64,000 nt of DNA from Microbacterium murale (GCF_030815955.1 NZ_JAUSXK010000001.1:124001-188000); one strand, 5' to 3'. Positions 43,855-52,631 are shown, numbered from the stretch's first letter. Notes: generated by a model from the letters alone, not told the origin. Numbers and translations are program-made.

Positions 43855-44214
43855 TCAACCCGGGCCGTCGGGGTGTTCGAGATCGTAGGCACGGGCGACC
43901 TTCTGGGGAACGACCATGCGCCACGCGTCGACGACGAACTCGCGCGCCTCGCTCGGCTCCAGCGACGCGAGATCGGCATGCACCCAGTTGAAGCGCAGGT
44001 CCGTCTCCGACGGCATCTGGAACTTGCGCGGATCGCCGCCGACGAGGGCAGCCCGCTCCTCCTTCGGGAAGGCAAAGCCCATGACGCTCTCGTCGAGCGA
44101 GAACGCCACATACACGATCTGGCCGACGCGGAACTTCAATCTCCCGCGCACATGCACTTGGTACGAGCGCTCCAGATCGGCACCCAGCGCCCGGACGTCG
44201 TCGATCACCGCCAT
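43855..44214 (-). CDS. MmcQ/YjbR family protein
   Basis: A 119-aa protein of the MmcQ/YjbR fold, a small alpha/beta family. The recognisable parts are FRVGQIVYVAFSLDESVMGFAFPKEERAAL near residues 28-57 and RFNWVHADLASLEPSEAREFVVDAWRMVVPQKVA near 73-106. Some annotations call it DNA-binding, but function is not established. The ATG at 44214 is 7 nt after TAAGGT (44222-44227), so leaderless. Confidence 0.87.
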   Translation of the reverse strand: MAVIDDVRALGADLERSYQVHVRGRLKFRVGQIVYVAFSLDESVMGFAFPKEERAALVGGDPRKFQMPSETDLRFNWVHADLASLEPSEAREFVVDAWRMVVPQKVARAYDLEHPDGPG

Positions 44215-44236
44215 GGTGATGACCTTACTCAGGCAC

Positions 44237-45181
44237 TCAGACGTCGACGGCGAGCGTCGGCGAGAGAGACCGGGAGACGCATGGGTAGATCGTCATCGAC
44301 CGCTCGTCGCTGTTGAGCGAGTCTCGGTGCTCCGGCTCGCCCTCGAGCACGTTCATCGCGCACGAACCGCAGATGCCGCGAAGGCATGAGCCCTCGACGG
44401 GGATGCCCGCACCCTGCAGGCTTTCGAGCATCGAGCGCCCAGCGGGCACCTCCACGGTGACGTCCGATTGCGTGCAGACCACGGTGAAGGGTGCGTTCGG
44501 CCGGTGCTCACGCTGTCGGGGTTCGAAGCGTTCTACGTGGATGCTGCTCCCCTCGGGCAGCAGTCCGGCCAGTTCAGTGAGTTCGTCGATGAATGCCTGA
44601 GGACCGCAGGCGTAGACGGCGGTGCCAGGCGAAGCTCGGGAGAGAAGGGCGGGCAGATCCAGCCGTCCGGATTCACCGCTGACGTGCGTCGTGACCCGCT
44701 CGCCGAGTGCGCCGAGCTCGTCTGCGAATGCGATGTCGTCGCGGTGGCGAGTCGCATACGTCATCTGCCATTCCGCGTTCTGCGCCGCGAGGTGACGTGC
44801 CATCGAGAGGATCGGCGTGATGCCGATTCCCGCGGCGAGAAGGAGGTATGACGGCGCTTCCGCGAGAGCGAACAGATTGCGCGGTGGACGCACCCAGACC
44901 AGACTGCCCACCCGTAGGTACCCGTGGATGTAGTGCGAGCCGCCGCGCGAGCGCGGCTCACGGCGGACGGCGATCCGGTAGGCGGTGAGATCCGCGGGAT
45001 CGCCGCACAGCGAGTACTGGCGTTCATGCCGAGTGAGCAGCTGTACGTCGATGTGCGAGCCCGGCTGCCACAGCGGAAGGCTCGATCCGTCCGGGGATTC
45101 GAGACGGATGCTGACGATCGATGGGGTCTCGGTGACGAGTTCGCGCACGACGAGCGCCGTCATGCCTGCTCGGGAGCGCAT
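44237..45181 (-). CDS. PDR/VanB family oxidoreductase
   Basis: A 314-aa reductase of the phthalate dioxygenase reductase type. An FMN-binding ferredoxin-reductase domain (WQPGSHIDVQLLTRHERQYSLCGD near residue 38-62) is followed by an NAD-binding part (YLLLAAGIGITPILSMAR near 112) and a C-terminal plant-type [2Fe-2S] ferredoxin (GSCLRGICGSCAMNVLEG near 260-276, then a fourth Cys in IYPCVSRS). It passes electrons from NADH to a partner oxygenase. No oxygenase gene is nearby; instead it directly follows a PPOX-type flavoprotein gene with no gap (ATG right after the TGA). It may serve a distant oxygenase or that flavoprotein. Confidence 0.92.
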   Translation of the reverse strand: MRSRAGMTALVVRELVTETPSIVSIRLESPDGSSLPLWQPGSHIDVQLLTRHERQYSLCGDPADLTAYRIAVRREPRSRGGSHYIHGYLRVGSLVWVRPPRNLFALAEAPSYLLLAAGIGITPILSMARHLAAQNAEWQMTYATRHRDDIAFADELGALGERVTTHVSGESGRLDLPALLSRASPGTAVYACGPQAFIDELTELAGLLPEGSSIHVERFEPRQREHRPNAPFTVVCTQSDVTVEVPAGRSMLESLQGAGIPVEGSCLRGICGSCAMNVLEGEPEHRDSLNSDERSMTIYPCVSRSLSPTLAVDV

Positions 45182-45808
45182 TCAGTACAGGGCCCGGTAG
45201 GCGCCGGCCATCGCATCATTGATCTCGTCGCCGACAGCGGGGGCGAACCCTGACATGCTCGCCCAGATCTGACCGGAGCTCGGCACCCCGTCCGCGAGAT
45301 CCTGCATCTCGGGATCCCACAGTCCACCCCGCAGCAGTGCGCGACCGCAGTGCAGATAGACCTGTTCGGTGCGGATGACGATCGCCAGATCCGGGACGGC
45401 ATGGTCCTGCTCCAGCATCGCCAGCAGCGAGGAGTCGTTCGTGATGGTCGCCGTGCCGTTGATGCGCAGCGTCTCGGTCATGCCGGGCACGAAGCAGAGC
45501 AGCCCGACATGGCCGTTCTCAAGGATGTTGGTCATGGAATCGGCGATCTTGTTCCCGAGCCGATCGGGGATGACCACCGTGCGCTCGTCGAGCGCGCGAA
45601 CGAAGCCCGGGTAGTCACCGCGCGGTGAACAGTCGCAGTTGCCGGACGCGTCCGAGGTCGACAGGCAGCAGAACGGGGAATGCGCCAGGAAGGCCAAGCA
45701 GTTCTCGTCGAGGAAATCGGTGATCTTCTGCCTCGTCGGGGCACCCGGTTCTCCGAGAGTCGATCTGAGGTACGAGAGATCGACCGCGGGAAGATCGGAG
45801 ACGTCCAT
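45182..45808 (-). CDS. PPOX-type FMN-dependent flavoprotein (MSMEG_1061 family)
   Basis: A 208-aa protein of the pyridoxamine 5'-phosphate oxidase-like split barrel family, MSMEG_1061 subgroup. Recognised parts are KITDFLDENCLAFLAHSPFCCLSTSDASGNCDCSPRGDYPGF (residues ~25-66), VVIPDRLGNKIADSMTNILENGHVGLLCFVPGMTETLRINGTA, and the C-terminal LHCGRALLRGGLW. It binds FMN or a related flavin and is probably a redox enzyme of unknown substrate. The ATG at 45808 lies 6 nt after TAGGGT (45815-45820), so it heads a leaderless two-gene operon with the PDR-type reductase. Confidence 0.88.
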   Translation of the reverse strand: MDVSDLPAVDLSYLRSTLGEPGAPTRQKITDFLDENCLAFLAHSPFCCLSTSDASGNCDCSPRGDYPGFVRALDERTVVIPDRLGNKIADSMTNILENGHVGLLCFVPGMTETLRINGTATITNDSSLLAMLEQDHAVPDLAIVIRTEQVYLHCGRALLRGGLWDPEMQDLADGVPSSGQIWASMSGFAPAVGDEINDAMAGAYRALY

Positions 45809-45949
45809 GCACCGACCCTATTCGAGCCCTCCGGGCCCGTCAGCGTCGCACCAGCACAGCGTCTACGGGTGTGACTGTGCTCTGGACACATCGACGGGGC
45901 AGGGGTCTCCCCCAGCATCCCGCCCCATGATGGACGTGCGCGGTGCAAG

Positions 45950-46489
45950 CTATCCCAGCTGCGCGGCCCCGAAGCCGACGCTGAACTGCACGCACCACAG
46001 CGAGACGCTGCGGTAGGCGCCGAGGTCGACTTCTGCGGGGATGTCGTATATCTGGTTGCCCTGATTGCCCTTTATGACGCCGAGGTCGAAGTAGGCGGCA
46101 TCACCTGCCAGGAACCAGCCGTCGAACCCCTCGACCGCATCCGCAGCGCTGAGCCAGACGTGCACGTCCGGGCCATTGCTGGTGTCGAGGTTCTCGATCG
46201 CGAGCACACGCGTACCGTCCGGGTTCTCGATGATCGTGGCGGTGCCCGTCGTCGTGTGTTCCTGGCTGACGAAGGCGCCCGACCGGAGTACCACCGGCAC
46301 CGGGTCGGGCGTCGGAGTCGCGGATGAGCCGGGGGCTGGAGATACATCCGGCCGGGAGCTCTGGGCCGTTGGGAGAACCTCATCGACCCGCACATCCGTG
46401 AACAGCAGCCACGGCTGGAACACGAGAACCCCGATGACCAGGACAGCAGACGCCACGATGCCACCGATGATGACGAGCGTCCGCTTCAT
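45950..46489 (-). CDS. DM13 domain-containing membrane-anchored protein
   Basis: A 179-aa protein. One N-terminal membrane anchor or uncleaved signal (LVIIGGIVASAVLVIGVLVFQPWLLF, residues ~4-29) is followed by a Ser/Pro/Thr linker and a DM13 domain from residue ~75 (RSGAFVSQEHTTTGTATIIENPDGTRVLAIENLDTSNGPDVHVWLS, then WCVQFSVGFGAAQL at the end). DM13 domains are proposed to take part in extracellular electron transfer or binding, with a conserved Cys (here in LWCVQ). The ATG at 46489 is 6 nt after TATGAT (46496-46501), so leaderless. It lies just downstream of the siderophore operon, without evidence of being part of it. Confidence 0.87.
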   Translation of the reverse strand: MKRTLVIIGGIVASAVLVIGVLVFQPWLLFTDVRVDEVLPTAQSSRPDVSPAPGSSATPTPDPVPVVLRSGAFVSQEHTTTGTATIIENPDGTRVLAIENLDTSNGPDVHVWLSAADAVEGFDGWFLAGDAAYFDLGVIKGNQGNQIYDIPAEVDLGAYRSVSLWCVQFSVGFGAAQLG

Positions 46490-46526
46490 GGGCGCATCAT
46501 AGCGGCGCGTCCTGGGCGAACCTGGC

Positions 46527-47378
46527 TCAGCCGACCAGGGGTCCGCCCACGCGCCAGTATCCGAGGAATGCGACTCGTTCCTTGGAGATGCCCAGGTCTC
46601 GGGTGAGATAGCGGCGAACTCGAGTGATCGAGCCGGCTTCACCGGCGAGCCACGCGTAGAACTCGCCGTCGTCGCGTGCCATCGTTCCTCGGGTTTCGCC
46701 CCAGTCTCGTACCGCTGTCTCAACGCCGGTCTCGGGTTGCTTGCCGCGGATCGAGACCCTCACATTCGCATTCCGCGGTGCGTCCTGCGAAAGCACGTCG
46801 TCTGCGTGATCGGTGACTTCGAGGAGCACGTCGGCATGGGCCTCGGGTGCCAGAGATCGGAGGATGTTCCTCACTGCCGGATACGCGGTCTCATCGGCCA
46901 CGAGGAGGAACCGTCGGGCCTCTCCTGGGTTCCAGTGGATGCCGTATCCGGTCCGACCCATCCGGGCGTCGGGGCCTGTGACGACCAGCTGATCACCGGG
47001 GCGTGCGGATGCGGCCCAGGCCGAAGCCGGGCCTGCGGGCTCATGAAGGAAGAAGTCCACGTCGATCTCGCCCTGCTCGGAACGGATCGCCGACGGCGTG
47101 TATGTGCGCAGCACATTGCGCTCCGCTTCTGCCAGTGCGCGCCAACGCGAATACCACTCCGAAGGATGGGGAGTGGGCTCGTCGAGCAACCCGAACTCGG
47201 CGATGCCGCCGCCCGAGAGGGGCAGCACGATCTTGATGCGCTGATCCAGACCCCAGGGCGCGAAGTGACGCAGTGATTCCCCTGCCAGGGTGAGGCGCAG
47301 GAATCGCGGACTCAGACGACGGCTCCCCCGTACCTCGACACGAAAGGCGCTGTAGGCCCACGGGCGTTCGGATGTCAT
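46527..47378 (-). CDS. Siderophore-interacting protein (ferric-siderophore reductase)
   Basis: A 283-aa FAD/NAD(P)H flavoprotein that reduces imported ferric siderophores so that iron can be released. The FAD-binding region includes LSPRFLRLTLAGESLRHF near residue 21 and RTYTPSA near 90. The NAD-binding and C-terminal SIP signature is WLAGEAGSITRVRRYLTRDLGISKERVAFLGYWRVG at the end. Its start overlaps the ATPase stop by one base (TGATG), which makes it the last gene of the five-gene iron uptake operon. Confidence 0.93.
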   Translation of the reverse strand: MTSERPWAYSAFRVEVRGSRRLSPRFLRLTLAGESLRHFAPWGLDQRIKIVLPLSGGGIAEFGLLDEPTPHPSEWYSRWRALAEAERNVLRTYTPSAIRSEQGEIDVDFFLHEPAGPASAWAASARPGDQLVVTGPDARMGRTGYGIHWNPGEARRFLLVADETAYPAVRNILRSLAPEAHADVLLEVTDHADDVLSQDAPRNANVRVSIRGKQPETGVETAVRDWGETRGTMARDDGEFYAWLAGEAGSITRVRRYLTRDLGISKERVAFLGYWRVGGPLVG

Positions 47379-48211
47379 CACCGCTCCCCTCGATTCGGCG
47401 TTCCGCGCAGGGGAACCACCAACGGTCCGCCGGTGACAGGATCCGGAATGACGACGTTCGCGAGTCCGAACACCTCCTGTACTCGCACGCTGGTGATGAC
47501 TTCTTCCGGGGTTCCTTCGGCGAGGATGCGTCCGTCTCGCATGGCGATGACATGGCTGGCGTAGCGGGCCGCGTGGTTGAGGTCGTGCAGCACGGCGACG
47601 ATGGTGCGGCCCTGCGCATTCAGATCGGCGAACAATTCCATGAGATCGACCTGGTGGGCGACATCCAGGTATGTGGTCGGTTCGTCGAGCAGGAGCAGGT
47701 CCGTCTGTTGCGCGAGAACCATGGCCACCCAGACCCGCTGGCGTTGGCCGCCCGAGAGCGCATCCACCGGCCGCGGTGCCAGCTCGGCGGTGCCAGTGGC
47801 CGTCAGAGCCTCTCGGATCGCCTGTTCGTCGGCATCCGACCACTGGCGGATCAGGTTCTGATGCGGATACCGGCCGCGAGCGACGAGGTCAGCGACGGTG
47901 ATGCCGTCCGGGGCGATCGCACCCTGCGGCAGCAGCCCGAGGCGCCGGGCGACCTCCTTCGCCGGGAAGGACGCGATCGTCTGCCCATCGAGGATGACCT
48001 GGCCGCGAGTGGGCGTGAGGAGACGTGACAGGCCGCGCAGCAACGTGGACTTTCCGCATGCGTTGGGGCCGATGATCACGGTGAATGAGCCCGGCGGAAT
48101 CGTCACGGAGAGATCACTGATGACCTCTGAGCGATCGTACGAGAGGCTGATCCGGTCTGCGGCCAGGCGTGCAGACTCGGTGGCGATAGCGGGGGCAGGG
48201 GTATCAGGCAC
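47378..48211 (-). CDS. Iron-siderophore ABC transporter ATP-binding protein
   Basis: A 277-aa FecE/FepC-type ATPase. Walker A is GPNACGKSTLLRGLSRLL near residue 50, the signature motif LSGGQRQRVWVAMVLAQQ near 148, Walker B LLLLDEPTTYLDVAHQ near 170, and the switch His in VAVLHDLNHAARY near 205. A GTG start at 48211 overlaps the permease gene by 8 nt. It drives uptake through the two FecCD permeases encoded just upstream. Confidence 0.95.
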   Translation of the reverse strand: MPDTPAPAIATESARLAADRISLSYDRSEVISDLSVTIPPGSFTVIIGPNACGKSTLLRGLSRLLTPTRGQVILDGQTIASFPAKEVARRLGLLPQGAIAPDGITVADLVARGRYPHQNLIRQWSDADEQAIREALTATGTAELAPRPVDALSGGQRQRVWVAMVLAQQTDLLLLDEPTTYLDVAHQVDLMELFADLNAQGRTIVAVLHDLNHAARYASHVIAMRDGRILAEGTPEEVITSVRVQEVFGLANVVIPDPVTGGPLVVPLRGTPNRGER

Positions 48212-49263
48212 GACGGCGGATCTCCAGGATGATCATGAGGACGAGATAGGCGCCGCCGACGGAGACGGTGACGACGCCGACAGGCAGAGTCACCGGCAGC
48301 ACATGCTGGGCGACGAGATCGGAACCGAGCAGGAGCAGTGCGCCGAGCAGGGCGGACAGAGTGAGCGACAGATGAGGCGTGCGCGCCACAAGCCGCGCAA
48401 TCTGCGGTGCGGCGAGGGAGACGAAGGCGACCGGTCCCGCGATGCTCGTGGCGGCTGCCACGAGGGCGACGCCGATGAGCAGTGAAAGCGTGCGGACGAT
48501 GTTCGGCCGGACGCCGGTCGCCGCCGCCATATCATCACCGAGATCGAGTTGCCTCAACCGCGGAACGAGCAGGAAGGCGGCTGCGGCGAAAGGGAGAGAG
48601 CACAGCAGTGCGCCGGCCAGGGGCGCGGCCTTCACACCGTTGAGGGTTCCGGTACCCCACGCGGAGGCGAACATCGCGGTCTCCAGCTCGATCTGCAACA
48701 GCATCCAGGTGTTCAAAGACGCCAGGATCGCCGAGACGCCGATCCCGATCACGATGAGGCGGAATCCCTGGACACCTCCGCGATAGGCCAACAGCCAGAT
48801 GGCTGCTGCGGTGAGGATCCCTCCCGCCAGGGCGCCGATCGTCCGGACGGGCCAACTGGCCGAGACGAAGACGAGCGCGAGGAGCATTCCGGTGAACGCT
48901 CCGTTCGACAGGCCCAGGATGTCGGGGCTGGCGAGCGGGTTGCGGGTCACCGTCTGGAACAGTGCTCCGGCGATGGCCAGCAGCGCGCCGAGACCGATCG
49001 CGGGCGAGGGTACGAGGCAATCGCCAGTCGATGACCACCGTGCGCTCCATGGCATCACCGCCTCCGAGGAGGGTCTGTACAACCATCCCCGGCGACACGG
49101 CATAGGTCCCAAGCCCCAGGGACAGCACACCCAGGATGAGAATCACTGCGAGTGCGGCGATTCCGGTGGCGACGCTGCGCATGCGCAGCGGTAGCGTGAT
49201 CGGCCCGAGACGCAGCATGAGACGCCTATGCCCGACATCGAGCGCTGGAGCGAGCGGACTCAC
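48204..49263 (-). pseudogene. FecCD family iron-siderophore permease, frameshifted as read
   Basis: The second permease of the operon. The GTG at 49263 overlaps the stop of the first permease (GTGA). The N-terminal part in this frame is a normal FecCD start with the first helix (VATGIAALAVILILGVLSLGLGTYAVSP) and ends with VVIDWRLPRTLA. From there the reading frame is lost, and the rest (GLGALLAIAGALFQTVTRNPLASPDILG and on to VGVVTVSVGGAYLVLMIILEIRRRA) is in another frame. One extra base in the G run at 49002-49004 explains it. Removing it gives an intact 352-aa permease. All other operon genes are intact, so a sequencing error is plausible. Confidence 0.88.
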
Positions 49264-50309
49264 AGTGCACTCGCCTTCCGGCGTCGCGCGAGCAGGATCA
49301 GGACCGGGGCACCGACGAACGCGGTGACGATTCCGACCGGGATCTCCGCCGGGGCGATGATCACCCTGCCGAGAACATCCGCAAGAACCACCATGACCGG
49401 AGCGAGCACGGCCGAGAGCGGAACGATCACGCGCTGATCGACGCCGAACAGCCACCGCACGATATGCGGCACCATGAGACCCACGAAGGAGATGGGGCCG
49501 GCCAGCGCCGTCGCCGCCCCGGCGAGGAGGGTGACCGCCACGATCACTCCGACTCGGATGCCCGCGACGTTCGCGCCCTGGGCACGGGCGACATCATCGC
49601 CGAGAGCGAGTGCGTTCAGCCCCGGCGTGAGAACGAACGCGACGGCAAGACCTATGCCGATGAACGGAAGCACGGGAAGGATGACATCGAGCCCACGACC
49701 CAGCAGTGAGCCGGCATTCCAGCTGCGCATCGACTCGAAGGCCTCCGGGTTGCTCAGCGTCAAACCCGTGGTGATGCCGGCGAACACCGCCCCCAATGCC
49801 ACACCGGCGAGAGTGAGCCGAATCGGGTCCGCTGCACCACGCCCTGAGGAGCCGATGAAGTAGACCGCGACAGTGACGACGAAAGCACCGAGGAAGGCGA
49901 GCCACACGAAGGCGGAGACGTCGCGCAGGCCCAGGAACGCCACCCCGATCGCGATCGCGAGTGCCGCACCCGCGTTCACCCCCAGGATTCCGGGGTCGGC
50001 AAGAGGGTTGCGCGTGAAGGCCTGGATGAGCGCGCCGGCGACTCCCAGAGCGGCACCTGCGGCGAGACCCGCGACGGTACGCGGGATCCGCAGATCGAAG
50101 ACGATGTAGTCGGTCTCGGCCGTGCCTTCTCCACGCAGCGTCTCCAGAACCGTCTGCGGCGAGAGAGTGTTGGCGCCGACCGCCAATGAGAGCACCAGCG
50201 CGAGCGTCAGGGCGAGAAGCAGGAGGAGCACTCCCCACGACGCGCGGCCTCGCCCCGTGCGCGACGGAGGTGCGGCTCCGCCTGGCGCCGCCACCGTGAC
50301 AGCAGTCAA
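49260..50309 (-). CDS. FecCD family iron-siderophore ABC transporter permease
   Basis: A 349-aa integral membrane subunit with about nine to ten helices. The family patterns are clear: FDLRIPRTVAGLAAGAALGVAGALIQAFTRNPLADPGILGVNAGAA (residues ~70-115) and GAATALAGPISFVGLMVPHIVRWLFGVDQR near 265-290. It is paired with a second FecCD permease downstream to form a heterodimer. The annotated TTG start at 50309 overlaps the stop of the binding-protein gene; an internal GTG a few codons on is an alternative. Confidence 0.93.
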   Translation of the reverse strand: MTAVTVAAPGGAAPPSRTGRGRASWGVLLLLLALTLALVLSLAVGANTLSPQTVLETLRGEGTAETDYIVFDLRIPRTVAGLAAGAALGVAGALIQAFTRNPLADPGILGVNAGAALAIAIGVAFLGLRDVSAFVWLAFLGAFVVTVAVYFIGSSGRGAADPIRLTLAGVALGAVFAGITTGLTLSNPEAFESMRSWNAGSLLGRGLDVILPVLPFIGIGLAVAFVLTPGLNALALGDDVARAQGANVAGIRVGVIVAVTLLAGAATALAGPISFVGLMVPHIVRWLFGVDQRVIVPLSAVLAPVMVVLADVLGRVIIAPAEIPVGIVTAFVGAPVLILLARRRKASAL

Positions 50310-51241
50310 CGAGTCTCTTCGAGGAACTGCTCGATGTCGTCGAGCACCGCCTGCGCACCCTTCGGACCGACACCGGAGACCCAGTAACCGGTGTCGACGA
50401 GCGTGACAGACGCGAAGGCATCTGCGTTCTGCGTGATCGCGGCAGGCACGGTCGATTCGTCGGCGACATCGGTGGTCGTGACGAATACGTGGTCGGCCTG
50501 AGCGTCCAGGATGTTCTCCGGGGAGATGTCGGCCTGCAGACCATCAGCCCAGTCCCGCTCGGGAATCGTGAATCCGACACACTCGAGCAGGCTGCCCGCG
50601 AAGGAGACGGGGCCATAGAGGCTCAGCGTCGTCTCGTCGCGGGGGCGGATCAGCTGGACGGTCTCGCCGTCGACGTCGAACTCCCCCGCCAGCTCCCCGC
50701 AGCGGTCGTCCACTGTCATCAGAAGATCTTCCACGTCATCCTCACGGCTGAGCGCTTCGCCGATGAGGAGAGCATTCTCACGCCAGGGGTCGGCGTGAGT
50801 CGCGATGAACACAGTCGGCGCAATGGCCGCGAGCTGCTCGTACAGCCCCGAGTGACGCGCCTCAGTTCCGAGAATCAGGTCGGGCTTCAACGCTGCAATC
50901 GCCTCGAGGTCGGGCTCGGGGACGGTTCCCACCGGCTCGATGCCCTCAGCATCCAGATACGACGGGATGCCGGAGACGTTGCTCGCAACCGCTGCACCCA
51001 CCGGAGTCACTCCCAGCGCGACAGCAGTATCCAGCTCGAGGGGCTCAAGCGTGATGACGCGCTGCGGATCGGAGGGAACCTCGGCGACGCCGCGCGCATG
51101 CTCGACCTCGTGGGTCGCGGCGCTCTCCCCTGGGGTTTCCTTCGCAACGGACGAATCGGACGAGCACCCGGCGAGCATCAGCAGAGCTGAGGTCGACGCC
51201 GCAATCAGAACGAGCGCGCGACGGGAGTGATGGGAGGGCAT
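50306..51241 (-). CDS. Iron-siderophore substrate-binding lipoprotein
   Basis: A 311-aa FecB/FepB-type lipoprotein. The signal peptide ends in the lipobox LMLAGC (Cys ~26). The periplasmic-binding fold is seen in GVAEVPSDPQRVITLEPLELDTAVALGVTPVGAA near residue 50-85, PEPDLEAIAALKPDLILGTEARHSGLYEQLAAIAPTV near 125-160. It captures ferric siderophores at the outer face of the membrane for the two permeases. It is the first gene of the operon, with a DtxR/IdeR-like box 47 nt upstream of the ATG, so iron should repress it. Confidence 0.94.
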   Translation of the reverse strand: MPSHHSRRALVLIAASTSALLMLAGCSSDSSVAKETPGESAATHEVEHARGVAEVPSDPQRVITLEPLELDTAVALGVTPVGAAVASNVSGIPSYLDAEGIEPVGTVPEPDLEAIAALKPDLILGTEARHSGLYEQLAAIAPTVFIATHADPWRENALLIGEALSREDDVEDLLMTVDDRCGELAGEFDVDGETVQLIRPRDETTLSLYGPVSFAGSLLECVGFTIPERDWADGLQADISPENILDAQADHVFVTTTDVADESTVPAAITQNADAFASVTLVDTGYWVSGVGPKGAQAVLDDIEQFLEETR

Positions 51242-51287
51242 GGAACAGCCTTTCGGACGTCGGGGAGAGAAGCAGGCAGATGTGCGC

Positions 51288-51306
51288 TTAGCTAAGGCAA
51301 CCCTAA
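51288..51306. promoter_or_regulatory. DtxR/IdeR/DmdR-like iron box
   Basis: TTAGCTAAGGCAACCCTAA matches most positions of the 19-bp consensus TTAGGTTAGSCTAACCTAA. It lies 47 nt upstream of the siderophore-binding protein start and probably overlaps the operon promoter. Iron-loaded DtxR-type repressor should bind here. Confidence 0.75.
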
Positions 51307-51369
51307 CAAACTCGCAGATTCCCCATGCGCCAGTGCCACATCTTGCGCAACGTCTTCGTCAGGGACCAG

Positions 51370-51927
51370 CTATACCTCGGGTCCCAGATGCGGCGATGGA
51401 CGACTACGTCTACCGAAGAGGCGACGTCGGCTGCGCTCGTCCACTCCGGTCTCTTCACGTACCTTCTTGCGGGCGGCCTCAGCTCGTGCCGCCCGGCGAT
51501 CAGCCCAGGCGGCAACCGTGGTTTCGACGTCACGGGGCATGGTGATCAGAGGCGGACCGGCCGGGAGCTGGTAGCGGGCACGGATCACCCGCTCGTTGAA
51601 CTGCTCGATCTCGGTCCGCACAGCCGCCTCGTTCGATAGCTGGTCGAGCTGCTCGTCCAGCACGGCGTCCTCCTTGCGCAGCTGGATGGATGGCGGCAGC
51701 ACCGCCATCCCCTCTCGTTTCATGAGGTTCTTGAGCCACCAATCAGGATCATGGTGATCGGGAAGCTCGAGAGGCTTGCCACTCCCGGGCAGGTCATCGA
51801 ATTCGCCTCGTTCGATCGCCCTGCGTATCTGCATGTCGGCGATCAGCGCAATCGCCACCTCTGTATCGAACGCGAAGGCAGCAGGGTTGCAGAACCGGAG
51901 GGGCGGTACCGAATCCTGTTCTGCCAT
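51370..51927 (-). CDS. DUF1992 (DnaJ homologue subfamily C28-like) protein
   Basis: A 185-aa soluble protein. The DUF1992 motif is IRRAIERGEFDDLPGSGKPLELPDHHDPDWWLKNLMKREGMAVLPPSIQLRKE over residues ~33-86. The domain also occurs in eukaryotic DNAJC28 without a J domain; its function is not known. A positively charged helix (ADRRAARAEAARKKVREE) and a basic tail follow. It lies upstream of the iron operon on the same strand but the operon has its own iron box, so cotranscription is not needed. It is divergent from a TetR gene. Confidence 0.87.
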   Translation of the reverse strand: MAEQDSVPPLRFCNPAAFAFDTEVAIALIADMQIRRAIERGEFDDLPGSGKPLELPDHHDPDWWLKNLMKREGMAVLPPSIQLRKEDAVLDEQLDQLSNEAAVRTEIEQFNERVIRARYQLPAGPPLITMPRDVETTVAAWADRRAARAEAARKKVREETGVDERSRRRLFGRRSRPSPHLGPEV

Positions 51928-51998
51928 CAGCGCTCGCTCCCCTCGCGTCTTCAGTCACCTGTATTATGTCACGTGTATTGAAAACTTTAGGAGCCGAG

Positions 51999-52601
51999 AT
52001 GCCGAAGCAGGTTGACCACCGAGAGCGACGTGAATCGATCGCCCGAGCACTGTGGAGGATCGTCGACCAGCAGGGCTGGGCACGAGCGACCATGCGCGAG
52101 GTTGCCCGCGAAGCGGGGGTCTCGCTGGGACAACTGCAGCACTACTTCGTCTCGCGCGCGGAGATGTTGACCTTCGCGATGGAGCATGCGGCGGAGCAGA
52201 CCTCCGACCGAGTCGAGCAACATCTCGATTCGCTCGACCAACCTCCGCATCCTCGCGAAGTGCTGCGGGTGGTTCTGACCGAACTGCTCCCCCTCCAACC
52301 CGACGCTCGGGCCACCAGCCGCATGAACGCGGCCTACGTCCTTGAAGCGATGCACGACCCGACGCTGCAGCGGCAGATCGGCATCGGACTACGCGATGGA
52401 CGCGCGATGATCGAGAGTCTCATCCGCCAGGCGATGGAGCATGGGCAGATCCCCCCGGACCGTGACCCGAAGATTGAAACAGATCTCATTCTTGCGCTGA
52501 CCGGTTTCGCAACCCTTCTCGAACTCAACGTTGTCGAACCGCAAGAGGCGCTCGCGGCCATCGATCAGCACCTCGACCGACTTTTTCGTGCCGAGTCATG
52601 A
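51999..52601 (+). CDS. TetR/AcrR family regulator
   Basis: A 200-aa regulator. The helix-turn-helix lies at residues ~8-55 (RRESIARALWRIVDQQGWARATMREVAREAGVSLGQLQHYFVSRAEML). The ligand domain has the BetI-like C-terminal pattern (ALTGFATLLELNVVEPQEALAAIDQHLDRLF). The ATG at 51999 has AGGAG 5 nt upstream. A CAC(C/G)TGTATT direct repeat at 51956-51965 and 51970-51979 overlaps a TATTAT box and may be its operator. The target could be the divergent DUF1992 gene or itself. It is convergent with a second TetR gene (30 nt gap). Confidence 0.87.
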   Translation: MPKQVDHRERRESIARALWRIVDQQGWARATMREVAREAGVSLGQLQHYFVSRAEMLTFAMEHAAEQTSDRVEQHLDSLDQPPHPREVLRVVLTELLPLQPDARATSRMNAAYVLEAMHDPTLQRQIGIGLRDGRAMIESLIRQAMEHGQIPPDRDPKIETDLILALTGFATLLELNVVEPQEALAAIDQHLDRLFRAES

Positions 52602-52631
52602 CCCCGGAGCCAGAACGCGCGCTCGTCCCGC

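Noticed and set aside
45809..45949. Small gene or RNA between DM13 and PPOX genes
   Set aside because: Apart from the PPOX -10 box at 45815-45820 the gap shows no open frame with a ribosome site and no hairpin-T-run.
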